Shown: piece after piece, positions 33,001 to 42,881 of the stretch
Numbering within the stretch: the first letter of the stretch is position 1
Layout of the letters: each line of letters begins with the position of its first letter
NCBI RefSeq assembly: GCF_026914185.1
Contig: NC_070574.1
Location: 3,496,001-3,560,000, forward strand
Reading direction: 5' to 3'
Length of the DNA: 64,000 bases
Origin: Puccinia triticina
Lineage: Eukaryota; Basidiomycota; Pucciniomycetes; Pucciniales; Pucciniaceae
Notes under the pieces: generated by a model
Databases searched by the model: none
Told to the model about the DNA's origin: nothing
What the model saw: the letters and a program-made list of their open reading frames with translations, nothing else
Program-made: the position numbers and the translations under genes

Positions 33001-33130
33001 TATTGTCAAGCAGGTTCAAGGGGGCTCTTACGTCCTAGCCGAGCTCGATGGGACGGAGCTCAAACGCCGTTTCGCGGCGGATCAGGTCAAGCGGTACTTC
33101 CCGCGCGGGGGCATTACTGACCAAAAGTAA
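30050..33130 (+). CDS. pol: Pol: reverse transcriptase, RNase H, integrase (element 1)
   Basis: Open frame from 30020; first in-frame ATG is 30146, but conserved-looking sequence (DAWKEGSFLSFAAKYKPVAR) precedes it, so pol probably is made as part of a larger polyprotein. RT has LRIVHNLQPLNKVT and the catalytic FIDDGG near residue 281 (xxDD form with Phe). RNase H starts at AVDSSSHAAGAVL near residue 449. Integrase has the HHCC zinc finger (HEDLGHRG, CQSCEACQK, near 672-715), catalytic Asp in SMDAVH and STDGGSEF, Glu in GMVERGHG, and a GPY/F module WNGPYCIVKQV near 978. All catalytic residues are present. The stop TAA overlaps the GTAAGT of cassette d. Confidence 0.92.
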   Translation: MALVDAWKEGSFLSFAAKYKPVARKVKPVNQPMPQNLNPLLQRPPLSRDPYQELPRLLAGQFVPKGRVTAERLLVVNFGPKGWLYPDELNLIKNVLAERNMAIAFTEGERGLLKESYGLPYIIPVIEHEPWQKRKIPIPAAKLNEYTKLIQERVKTGLYEQLTSSYSSPVFCVLKSNGKLRIVHNLQPLNKVTVKDASVPPATKEFVESFSGRACYGLGNIMGGYDERALDPISRPLTTFDTPLGQFLLTRLPQGATNSVAVYQAQMLWILQEEIPDHAGIFIDDGGVKGPASDYNNKLLSWHSGIRRFIWEYAETIERILFQIEESGLTVSASKLAACVPALEIVRHVVCKEGRKMAKSKVNKILLWPTPKEATEVRGFLGVVVYVRLFIPSLSQICLPLRRLMRKDADFLWTADCEEAFETLKTIVGKDIVLAKIDYGPKAGLIKLAVDSSSHAAGAVLTQADSEGRDRPALYKSLLFSDVESRYSQPKLELCGVARVLKKLQTVLWGQHFELQVDAQSLIQMINAPSLPNAPMTRWVAFILLFSFYIVHRPGKAFTLPDSLSRRPQGDADSDPPLSDFDEDTPHVRPLQALSASSDQSYDGYQEGFGRMLEQYLTTLVRPPGLSAKEFQALKRKSSGFFVQAKRLMKRASPLPQIVVTSFNKQEEILEKLHEDLGHRGVAETYRRIADRFWWPALKQAVARWCQSCEACQKRDLRRPLEPRYPTGEEAVFGQVSMDAVHIKAGGAKYLIVARDDFSGWVEAKFLNNLTSESVATFLQENWTMRYGLARSYSTDGGSEFGGALADMLRSLPGQHRVSTPYYPKGQGMVERGHGPLKAALVKLAGESGKNCWKFLPLVLFADRISTKRTTGYSPYELVFGQRAALPIDLDIESYLGVDWEEVCDTTDLLVARSKQLERSKDSRRLAYKRMMNSREESVRYWQEKNIGKFRHPLESGDLVFAYNQSLEVQWGQLFAHKWNGPYCIVKQVQGGSYVLAELDGTELKRRFAADQVKRYFPRGGITDQK

Positions 33131-33244
33131 GTCCCCCTCCTCAGTATGCACCTCGGGCTCTACTGCCACCTTTGTTGTAAGCTCTACTCCAGCCACTGTC
33201 GTGAGCCACCCGCGGGGACCCTTCTCCTTTCCGTTTTTCTTTAG
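33127..33244 (+). repeat. Intron-like cassette d (pol stop to 3' LTR)
   Basis: GTAAGTCCCC at 33127 overlapping the pol stop, then AGTATGCACCTCGGG, GCCACTGTCGTGAGCCACC and CCGTTTTTCTTTAG at 33244. As an intron it is 118 nt and splicing would delete the pol stop codon. Confidence 0.62.
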
Positions 33245-33313
33245 GATTTCCCTCTCTCTCTTGGCGCGCATCCGTTGAAGGAGTCTGGGGACAGACTCCA
33301 AATGGTGGGTGGA

Positions 33314-34205
33314 TGTGGTGGCCCCTCTCGTGGCCAGCTAGTCAGGAGCATTTCCACCGTCTCCGCCAGCAGGATGATCATCAAGAATCAAAGTCCTCCT
33401 CACTCCTCAAGACTCAAGAATTCCCTCCTCCTCAAGATCCTCAAGACTCTCAAAAATCTACACTCTTCCTACTTCCCCCATCTTTCACCCCTCTCTTCTA
33501 TACTCCTTCTTTCTCAGTTTCCAACCCTCTTCACTTTTCTTGGTCCTAACACAGCATATGCTGTGGGTTTATTCATCTGTTTTCATTTCTTCTCCTTTTT
33601 CTTTCTTTTTTTTTCTGCTTGTTTCTCTTGTCTGTCCTGAGTGTTTATGCCTCCTCTTTCCTCCTTTCTTTCTTCCTTTCTACTGGTTCTTGTTCTTCTG
33701 CATCATCTCACTGTTTTTGCCTTGTTTCTTTGTTTTGTGTTCTCTTTTTCCTGTTTCTCTTGTTTGTTGTGTGTGTGAGCGCGCGGAGGATGTGATGAAA
33801 TACATGTGACATGTGGCTCTCCCGGCCAAGTTTGCTGAACTTGGATGATGGGAGAGGCATGGCATTCTGATCCCCAGAATACGGACCATCAAAATTCATA
33901 GATCATATCTTCAGACTTTCAACCTTTGGGCTCCGCCCGCCGATCATCTTTCATCAGAGTTTTCCAGATCCCCCTTTCTTTCCCCTTTTTAAGATCACCC
34001 CTCATCCTTCCAACAACAACAACAACTGCCGCCGAGGATCCAAAACCCCGGCGAACCTCTCAAAACCACCGCACCCCAACAGCTATCCCAGATCCCCCCA
34101 TTTTTCAGCGCTCATTCCTACGGACCACTCAGCCACAAGGGCAGCCTAAACAGCAAACCTCCCCTCACACGACTGCCGCCGCTTAGCACGGACAGGAGTC
34201 CCTCA
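33314..34205 (+). repeat. 3' LTR of element 1
   Basis: 892 bp, TGTGGTGG...CCCTCA, followed by GCGC. Differs from the 5' LTR by scattered substitutions and small deletions. Confidence 0.92.
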
Positions 34206-34350
34206 GCGCATTGGCACACCATTACACAAAACAAAAATTCCCGTGTAACGGAGCGGGAGCGCGTTACAATACCATTACAGTGTAACAGTGATACATTAAG
34301 ATATTTTACATGCCACTACAAATACATGTATCATAATGGTTACATCGTTG

Positions 34351-34694
34351 GGTGGAGCAATCTCAGCAGGGATTTTGCAAGGATGTCCAGCAGCCATCTG
34401 GGGGGATACAAAGCTGATTGTTGGATGGTTAACTGCAAAAGAAGATAGCCTACAAGGCCGCACCACTCATGTCCCTTTTGGGCAAAAATTGGATGTGATA
34501 TAGTGGCTCAAAGGAAAAATTTGGGTTGGTCAGGCCCAAGGCACATCAGCTCCCACGCCAGAATTGGTGCCTTGGGGGCAAGCCTCTCTGTGATACAGGG
34601 ACCCTGCAGGGCTATCCTCCACCAGAAAGGCCGTTTAAGCTTGCCACAGACTGCTTCTCAAACCCTCAGAACATCTCCCTGCAGCTGCAGCACC
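34351..34694. repeat. Dispersed repeat, copy 1 (partner ~41215-41450)
   Basis: The phrases AGCAGGG, AGGATGTC, AAAAGAAGAT, CTACAAGGCCG and CATGTCCCTTTT occur in the same order here and at 41240-41375, with many differences. It looks like two old copies of one element of at least 200 bp; no protein evident. Confidence 0.5.
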
Positions 34695-35006
34695 ATGAAG
34701 AGGAAGCAAAATCCAGATCAACCTACCCCCAACCCAGCAACACCAGATCCTATTCCAAAAACTGTGATTGAATTTGACACAGATAAAAAATTCAAAACAA
34801 TTGAAGCCAAGATCAAGAAATATCTGAAAGAAGACCCTGTGCACAAAGGTACTAGGATACTATCTTACTGTGAGAATACATGCCAAGGCAAATGGCAACA
34901 ATCTCATAAATTGAGAAAGCAGCCGGGAGATCAAACAGCTGCGGAACTTAGCATTTTCCGCAGTCCAAAATATTCTGCAGGTCATAAAACTGACACATCA
35001 ATCTGA
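34695..35006 (+). CDS. Possible small ORF or gene fragment, 103 aa
   Basis: Starts MKRKQNPDQPTPNPATPDP, then an acidic/basic part (VIEFDTDKKFKTIEAKIKKY). Amino-acid usage is protein-like but I do not recognise a family, and no second exon could be joined with confidence. Could be the first exon of a decayed transposon gene. Confidence 0.25.
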   Translation: MKRKQNPDQPTPNPATPDPIPKTVIEFDTDKKFKTIEAKIKKYLKEDPVHKGTRILSYCENTCQGKWQQSHKLRKQPGDQTAAELSIFRSPKYSAGHKTDTSI

Positions 35007-37892
35007 TGCATGCAGGTCCAACACAAGTGAGCAAGAAAATTAAGCATAAAGAAAATCCTGGCCAACAACAGTCTCTTGCAGATTGAATAACCAAGGCTAG
35101 CACTAAAGGTAAGCAGTGGGCTATTCCATCTGACAACATGATTCAGATGAAGTGCTAACTGCCACATCCTAACTCCTCAGACTTAGTCAAACAGGACCAG
35201 ACGGACCAACCCAATTCCCCTCCTAGAGTAGGAGAGCCAATTGGTGAGTGGTTGTGTTCCAAGCAAATGCCAGAGAAAGAAACAAGAGGTCTAACTGAGA
35301 GCAAACAACCTGTCATGAATTTAGACAATGTTGCAGCTCTCATACACTGTTTCACTCACATGAAATAAACTGGATAAGGAAGCTAAACAGCCCCATCCAA
35401 GTAAGGACCATTGGTCTACAAGCAGCAGCTAAAAATTTAAGTATTGCTTTAGCCCGCTCTTATCACTCAGAGGACAGAACTCTGTTCTTTCTCTCATACT
35501 TTCTTTCTACCTACATCATTCTTAGGTGGTGGTCAACTCACCTGCTCTTAGGTAAATTCTCTATTAGATTTTATCTGCTACTTTATATGTTTAGTTAGAG
35601 GTTGTTTCTGATGTGAAGAAATCAAAATTTCAGTCTTCTGAAATCTTTCACTTACCAGAGTGGTTGAAAACAATCTTTTCCAATTTTGGCTAGAATGGCC
35701 TGATGCTATCTAGCGGCTAGCCATACCAGCTATTATCAGAATGTGTCTTTTTGAGTGGACATTGGGTCTGTTTGTGGCCCAGCTCTTCACTCAGCCCGCA
35801 AACCATCAAAGAGCTTCTCTGTGTCAAAGGCTGATACCAATTGTTTGACAGTCCTGTTATTTGATTGTCTTTTTCCTCCTCTTCCCTCTCAAGCTCTCTT
35901 GGCTTCCACCCAAAATTGGACATGCTGATAATATTTCAATCCCAAAATGAAAGCCCTACGCTCAATAAATGAGGGCAATCTGCCCTCCCCCCCAGCCCAC
36001 ACCATTCATCTAGAGGTTACACAACCCTCAAGACACTCCAGGCAAATTGGGGGCATGACAGCCATACAGGTTGCATGGTCCTGCATGTTACATAAAAAAA
36101 TCCTGCACCCTGTGTCACACACCATTTACAGGACTGGCAGTCATGTATGTAAGTTGAGGTGGAAAGTTCTATGAAACCCTCCACACAGTGACTGTGCATG
36201 TGAAACGTTGAAAGTGTGAACTGCATGTCAGGATCCGTACAGCTTGTCATGTACACCTGACATGTCATCTCTGGTCTCTTATGTAACATGTGGGATTATG
36301 GGCTACACTATAGCTTTTTGGGCCAGTGGGAAGAAACCACACCTCAAAGCTGAATAACGGAGGGGCTAGCATCCTTATGTATGAGAGGACGCGGCAATCA
36401 CTCAAGCCAAGTGCTGTTTCTTACACAAGGAATGGGTGCCTTGTCTTCTAGGATACAGGTGCTATAACACCAACCTGTACCTAGGAAAAATACACAAAGA
36501 GGATAGAAGCTGTAAAGGAAAAAGGTCAGTAGATTATAATAAAACCCCACTCACTTATAATTGAAAAAAATGTTGGCAGTTTTGTGTGTGTAATAATCTG
36601 GGGGAAAGATATCTCTAGAGGAAAGGCCCCTTTTTTTTTATATTACAGGATCTTGATCTTTCTTTGAGTGAAGGCCCTAGAGGGATCCTTAGCTCCAAGT
36701 AGGGAAGAAGGAACAGGAAATTCAGGGAAGGAGTTATATTAATAATTATGTAATCTCTCTATGTGTGGTAAATCCATAGAGATATATACTCCATTATTAC
36801 ATCATTATTATTTGTCAAGCTGAATACATGGAGAGATAAGTTTATCTCTCTCTCTGTAGGGAAAATACTTAATAAGTGTGAAACACTATTATTTAAATAC
36901 ATGAAGAGTGTGAAATATTGTGGTTTAATCCATAATAGTTGTACTTCCAAGCAAAAGGAGCAATAAGAAATTAATGAAAAGTACTTGAACTCAGGATCTC
37001 TCATATTTGAGTCGTGTATTAAACCAGTCCTTCACCATTAGGTTAAACTGCGGTCATTTGGGTGTTGCTCCCGGATGCCGCGACATCATGATGAATCAGT
37101 CCTGTGTGACTGCGGCAGTAGGCGCAGTGACTGCGCATGTAACCCCAATGTACAACAGATGTTGCCGCAGGCAGGAGCAAAACTGAGATGTCTGCAGTTT
37201 TATTTGACTTTTGATTATTATTGTAGACACATGGACAATTGTCTCAGTGGCTGACAGGAAAGGACTTCCATGACCTGACAGGCGTACAGGACCACCTAAC
37301 ATGTATGCTTCTCATGACCCCAATTTACCCAGGGTGAGAGTGTATTTACATAGATACATATTTTCTTCCCTTCAGGTACCCGCATTACCGCAAAAAACAC
37401 CTGAAGTACCCGCCCACTGTGGTGGTCAAACCGGTACACGCGGCGGAGTGAAGTATTTGGTGGAGGACTAGCGGACCACACTCAAGACGTCTCAGGATTG
37501 TGATCTCAAACTTGGCCGGGAAATACAAGGTTCAGATTTTACCTCAGTCAATTCAGGATTCAGCTTCATTAAATTCTTTCAGTTCTTTTCCTTTGGTTAC
37601 AGTTCCCTTTCCCTTTCTTTTACTCTGCTCTTGTTCTCTTCTGTCTTTGTCCTGTGGACTACCTCCTCTTTGGGAGTTCTAAAGAAGTCACTTGATACCC
37701 AGGTACCCGCCACAGGTGCGGGTACCTCCCCAAAAAAACCGCTGATTCTTGGCATCCGCACCCGCACCTGCACCCCCCTGGGAAGCAGGAAGCAGGTACC
37801 TGGGTACCTGCGGCAGGTGCCCGCGGGTGTGGAGATTTTTTGTGGCTAAGTGAGCAAGGAAGCCTTTTGGCCAGTTGGTGTATGTATACCAC
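35007..37892. other. Gene-free repeat-rich stretch
   Basis: 36060-36300 has CATGTCA/TGACATG-like words as at 1-300. 37370-37450 and 37690-37830 contain CAGGTACC/GGTACCTG and GCGGGT words, a dispersed motif that recurs at 40690-40740. No protein-coding gene recognised. Confidence 0.4.
36981..37052 (-). repeat. tRNA-derived sequence (possible SINE head)
   Basis: Read on the minus strand it has a tRNA A-box-like TTTAACCTAATGGTGAAGG and, 35 bases on, a B-box-like GATCCTGAGTTCAAGTAC. Spacing suits an internal pol III promoter, but stems are incomplete, so it is not called as a working tRNA gene. Confidence 0.35.
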
Positions 37893-38350
37893 CCCGCCAA
37901 GAGGAATCCTCTTGGCCAGCTGGTTTAGGTGTTCCAGACCGCCGAGAGGAAGTCCTCTTGGCGAGCTGGTGTATGTATACCAGCCACCCAAGAGGAATCC
38001 CTCTCTTCGAGCTGGTGTACATTGTACATACAAGCCCGTCGAGAGGAATCCCTCTCGGCGACAAGATGGTGTGTGTGTACCCACTCGCCAAGAGGAATCT
38101 ATCTTGGCGAGTTGGTATATGTATACCAGCTCGCCAAGAGGAATCTATCTTGGCGAGTTGGTATATGTATACCAGCCTATACCAGCTCGCCAAGATGAAG
38201 CCCTCTTGGCGAGCTGGTGTATCATACCAGCCCGTCGAGAGGAATCCCTCTCTGCAACAAGCTGGTGTATGTGTAGTATACCCACTCGCCAAGAAGAATC
38301 CATCTTGGCGAGTTGGTGTATGTATACCAGCTTGCCAAGTGGAATCCCTC
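37893..38350. repeat. Tandem hairpin array, ~10 units of about 46-50 bp
   Basis: Each unit has a short inverted repeat such as CGCCAAGAGGAATC...CTTGGCG followed by AGCTGGTGTATGTATACCAG, itself self-complementary. Unit starts near 37893, 37937, 37986, 38037, 38085, 38131, 38187, 38233, 38286 and 38332. The units differ by point changes, often compensating on both sides of the stem (CCAAGAGG/CCTCTTGG versus TCGAGAGG/CCTCTCGG). Frames through it are open by periodicity, not because it is coding. Confidence 0.85.
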
Positions 38351-38723
38351 TGACTGAGGGTTTGTTTTTATACCGCTGTGATGAACAAAAGTGGTCCCTG
38401 TGTAGAATTGGCAGGACTCTGCCGCTCCAAGATGATTCCTGGGTAAAGTAGGGTGATCTGGAGAAAATCTGCTCCGCAGCTCCGCCGCGTTGTAACTTGT
38501 AGGGCTCTGAGTGGGATAAATAAAGTAAAGCACGTAAAATAATAAAGCTCCGCCAATGTTAACCGTAAAATAAAAGCTCCTCCGCAAAACTGCAAGAAAA
38601 CAGCCGTAAAGCAAGCACAAATGTAACACATAAAGCAAGTCCGCAACATACACAAAGTAAAAGAAGCACAACAATCCGCAAATTAAAGTAAAACCGTAAA
38701 AAGAGTCTGTGGGGAGTATGATC

Positions 38724-39342
38724 AACACCACAAGAGCTACGCTTCGCTACAAAAAGCGGCGCTTTTGTGTAGCGAAGCGGGGGTACCGCTTTTTCAAATG
38801 ACAATTAGCGATAGCGCGAGCGGAAGGCCGCTACTTAAAGCGGTAGCAAAGCGCCAGTACCACTACTTTAAATATGATTAGCGCGTAACGCAGCGAATTT
38901 TTTTCCGCTTTTGCTAAAGCTGAGCGTAGCGGCGAAATCGGCGCTTTTTGGCGCTATTAGCGCCTTGTAGCGCCAAAAGCGTAGCGAATGGGGCAGCTTT
39001 TCTTGAAAAAGCGTAGCGGGCCAGTCCGCCTTTCTGTGGAAACTGCCTTAGATGAAAATTAATCATCAATCCTCCATCAATTATGATGCTGGGGATCGAT
39101 ATTGGAATGTTGCTACAGTAGCGCAGCAAAATCGCTAAAGTAGCGTTTTTTCCGCTACTGTAGCAATAAGCGTAGCGGAATTCCGCTATTCACCGCTGAA
39201 AATAGCTCGCTATTTTTGTGGATCTTTTCTGCTTGAAAAAAAAAGCAAAAAGCGTAGCGCCCAGTCCGCTAGTAAAAGCGCAGCGAAGTGGGACCCAAAT
39301 AGCTACGCTTACCGCTTTGCGTAGCATAGCTCTTGCGGTGTT
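38724..39342. mobile_element. 619-bp AGCG-rich TIR element with 9-bp target duplication
   Basis: Left end AACACCACAAGAGCTACGCT; right end inverted reads AACACCGCAAGAGCTATGCT, two mismatches in 20. Outside are AGTATGATC (38715-38723) and GGTATGATC (39343-39351), 8 of 9 identical. The interior is dominated by GTAGCG, AGCGG and CGCTA words in both orientations. It shares the AACAC start, target-duplication length and texture with 21818-22292, so both belong to one family. Confidence 0.78.
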
Positions 39343-39627
39343 GGTATGATCCAGAATCCTCCCTCCCTCATCATGGTTTTATAGAGAAAAGGAAGAGAAC
39401 TAAAAGATATCCTCCGCCCACCTCCCACGCACGCCATCCGCTAACTCCGTTCACACACACACACACTCATCATCCGCCAAGCGCTATACAAACACGCACG
39501 TCATGCGCCAAGCTCCTCTCTCACGCTAACACCTGTTGTCTCCACCGCTTGCCTTCAAACGCCGTCAAACTCCTCTCCCTAGCCTATGATGTCAGCATCC
39601 CACACACCACCCTTTTGGCTGCCACGG

Positions 39628-40407
39628 TGAGGAACTCTGGCCGGTGATAGGCCGGCAGCAGTTCGGGGAGGGGAATGGAAAAAGAAATGAGTAGCTTTGC
39701 GTATGCCCTCCGGGATGATTGGCCGAAAAGGAGCGCTGAGAGTCGTGTAAGCGTGGGGGGGTTGATTTTACGACGGCTGGAGATGCGCGTCGGCGGGTTT
39801 TGTTTTGAGAGGAAGCCGGGGATACTGCCGGCGGGGTTGTGATCTAAACCAGAGAAGTGGAGGAGATCGGCGTTGAGGGAATAAGCTCAGAAGACGTGTG
39901 AAAATGCGGGCGGAAAGGCGCCAAGACAATAACTTAAACTTTGATGGAGGGCTGAAAATTACGGTTCAGAGTAGGTCCATGCCGCTCCAAAGCCTGAGTT
40001 CAAACTGAACTCAAACCTTGGAGCTGGTGACATGTAGCAGACATCTCATCACAACCTAGCGCGCACAAGCGCGCTACAAACAAGACAGGACAGAAGACAG
40101 AACAGAACAACAACAAAACAAAAACCAAGACCAACCCTCCTCATCCAAACCTGTCCAACGCGCGCAAAAAGAAAAGCAAATAACAAATATGATGAAAGAG
40201 AAAATAAACAGGGAACAAGGCCATGAAAACAGAAACAAAAAGAAAGAAGGAAAAGAAGACCTGAAACGCCTTGAGGATGTGCGCCACGCCGCGCCGTTGA
40301 ACCTGAGGAAATCTTGAGGGCTGAGATCTTGAGTCCTGACATCCCCCGGCGCGCCATGCGCGGCAAAAAAGCTTGATTCCTCCGCGTGTACCAATTTGTC
40401 CACCACA
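39628..40407 (-). mobile_element. Solo LTR related to element 1, minus orientation
   Basis: Read on the minus strand it begins TGTGGTGG and ends GTTCCTCA, as the LTRs of element 1 begin TGTGGTGG and end GTCCCTCA. It shows the same plan: CTCAAGATCTC-rich start, a T-rich middle, a GAGCGCG-like zone near the block GTGATGAGATG, then GC-rich end with CTGCCGGC. Flanking ACGG on both sides (39624-39627 and 40408-40411) is a 4-bp target duplication, as for element 1. No internal coding region is attached. Confidence 0.68.
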
Positions 40408-42881
40408 ACGGCTTCCCCCAATCACCACCTCTGCTAGCCAGTCCGCATTGGCCTGCTCAGTTTGAGTCCAGTCCTGCCGTTGAGCTCCGCACGCCGCCTC
40501 CTTCAGTTGTGCGCTCCGCTCTGCTCTGTTCCGCACCATTCCCCACCACCCATGCTCTGCACTGATTGCTCTGTGGTAAATTTGACACGTGTTCCAGAAT
40601 CAATCACCACACAGCTTGCCATGAGGGATTCCACTTGGCAAGGTAGATGGGTATTGGGGGGTTACCTGAAGCTCATCAGGCTAGACACCTGCACCCGCCG
40701 GCAGGTACCTGCTAGCCACCCACGGACAAAAGGTACCTGATGACATCTTTAGGGAGTTCCATTCTCTGGTTGTTTTTTGGTTGCGGAGTGTTGCGCGGTT
40801 GTTGTGTTGGTTGTTCTGTTTGTTTCCCAATGGTTGTTGTTGTCTTAGCGGTGGATGTGTGTCAGGCACAAGGGTCAGTTGCACACCATAGCACCACAAA
40901 CTTCCTCAGTTCTCTTGCATGTAAACTGCTTGCAGTTGCACAACATTTGCTTTCAGTGACATCATAGCATCCTGTGAGCCAAATTGGCCGTCCAGGTGCC
41001 AAATTGAAGCCCTTCATCTGGCCTTCAAACCTAGATAGGCCAATAATGAGTATCTCTCATGGTTTTGAACCTACAAGCAATGTGAAATGATGCATTCCTG
41101 ATTCTAGGATCTATCATACAGTTTTACATCTGTTTCAAATGCATGAGAGCTGCACTTGCTGCTCTGAAGTACATGTCTTGGTACAATTAATGAACAGTTG
41201 AATGTATTACATGTGGTAGTGGTCAAAAAAAAACCCATCTGCTGGAGCAAGATCAGCAGGGTTTTTGAAAGGATGTCTAGCGGTGCTATGGAGGGATGGA
41301 TTAATTATGGATGGATGGATGCATACAAAAGAAGATTGGCTACAAGGCCGTGCCACCCATGTCCCTTTTTTGCCAAAAAAGGGTTGTAAAAATGAATCTA
41401 AGGGAAAATAAAGGTTGGCTGGGCCCCAGGCACCACCCCCAAAAGCAAGGCAATGTGGGCTGATTGCCATGCTCAAACATCTATGTAAAACTACTTGTAT
41501 ACACAACAAACAAAACTGGAACAACTGGTGAATATGCTTCCTCTATGTTTTTTATATCCTCCTAAATTTTGACTTACAAGAGCTTGTATGAATATTTATA
41601 ACCTTTACCCTGCATAACCCCTCAAAAGACAGCTGTGTCACTGAAAATTTCACCTGTTTTGTGTATAGAATCTTGTGTGTTGTGGGGATATTATTAATTT
41701 TGATTCCGGCTATGGCATCTCACCAGCTTCCTCTTTGAAATACATCACAGCACTAGCTGTCAATGAATGATGGGAGGGCTGTTCATTTCAATCCCCATAA
41801 AGATGTAAATTCAACATCACATCAACTATTTTTCTAGCTTCTGGCCTAATTGTTAAGTATTTTTTTAGCTGTGTTATCATCCTTGAATTTACTTTCTCCT
41901 TGCAGAGGTACTTCACCACTTGTTTTCAAGTCCACAAAGGCAGTTGAGTGTATCATTTATCAGTAAATATGACATTCTTCCACTGTGATCTCCCCATTCT
42001 GACTGCAGACTGCTCATCCACCAAGATTCAATTTTTTCTCATTCATAACCACGCTTTTACTATATTCTTGCTTTCTATGGATTTACTTTCCACTGAAACA
42101 CAGAATTAAATCTTGCAAAAGAGTTGATTTTAATTTTTACCTTTTAGTTTTTACACACTCTTATGATTTTTTTTTGTGTTTCTTTTCTCAAATTCATCCT
42201 TTCGAGTCTGTTTTCCACCAAGCCTTATAACTTCAAGTCTTTGATCACCTTCATGAATTACCCATAAGTTATTTTTTTGTTAATCTTTAGTTTGTATCAT
42301 TCATTTCAGTTCCCATAGTTAGTATAATTTGTGGTTTTGATGCTTTTCTGAAAGAATGATTTAACTGTTTTTTTCATCTGATTTTATTGCTATTAGGCCT
42401 TGCGTACTTCAGAACCATGTTTTAGGTTTCCAATTTTCATGTTCATCCTTTGGAGCAAGTTTTCCACCATTCTCCATGACTTCAAGTTCTATCTGTGGAG
42501 CTGCAAACAATTGGCTATGTACATCTGTGCGGAGCCTGTACATCAAAAATGTAAGAAATATTATTGATAGTCAAAACTAATGAAGTCTTGCCCATTCAGA
42601 CTAACCTAGCCTTTTAGACAGGCAGAAGGACTTGGCCAGGACTTTGCCAGCCAATCCAGGTCCACTTGAAAATTTAGAATTAAAAATAGGGTAGTATTTC
42701 TAATAGACCATCAGTCAGGCAAAGTCAACACATTTCAGATATCAGTAGGCACAAGTGAGCAACACGATATATACAAGCAATTTGTAGCAGCAAGTAATAA
42801 TTTTGGCAAAGGGATAGCGCAGGTAAAAATGGAGCGCTCTCGACAGGGGCAATATGTTGGAAAAATACACAAATAAACTGC
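40408..42881. other. Gene-free stretch
   Basis: 40690-40740 has CAGGTACCTG words. 41215-41450 is copy 2 of the dispersed repeat listed at 34351. The rest (41500-42880) is AT-rich with poly-T runs and no recognised gene, RNA or repeat. Confidence 0.4.

Larger units (their letters stand above)
25568..34205 (+). mobile_element. LTR retrotransposon, element 1 (Ty3/gypsy-like), 8.6 kb
   Basis: LTRs at 25568-26471 and 33314-34205 begin TGTGGTGG and end CCCTCA. The target duplication is GCGC at 25564-25567 and 34206-34209. Inside, in order: a tRNA-like primer region, a leader with intron-like cassette, gag-protease, a middle ORF, and pol with RT, RNase H and integrase. Domain order PR-RT-RH-IN places it in the Ty3/gypsy superfamily. 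LTRs differ by several substitutions and small indels (for example 9 bases missing after GTGAGCGCG in the right LTR), so insertion is not fresh. The main frames are open apart from the gag/middle and middle/pol stops discussed separately. Confidence 0.93.
25301..34350. repeat. Small TIR element split by LTR element 1 (arms 25301-25340 and 34313-34350)
   Basis: Left arm ATGATGTAGCCATTA then ATACATGTATTGTAG; right arm, inverted, ACGATGTAACCATTATGATA then CATGTATTTGTAG. The arms are similar but imperfect. Without the retroelement the unit would be about 0.4 kb and AT-rich, a MITE-like target. Moderately supported. Confidence 0.45.

Noticed and set aside
37893..38350. CRISPR-like array
   Set aside because: Repeats are contiguous hairpins without spacers of constant length, in a eukaryotic contig.
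37659..38451. Long overlapping ORFs on both strands in the tandem hairpin array
   Set aside because: The periodic repeat gives open frames on both strands; the peptide repeats simply mirror the DNA unit.
40462..40740. Short ORF after the solo LTR
   Set aside because: Cys/Ser/Thr mixture from repeat-like sequence; no motif.
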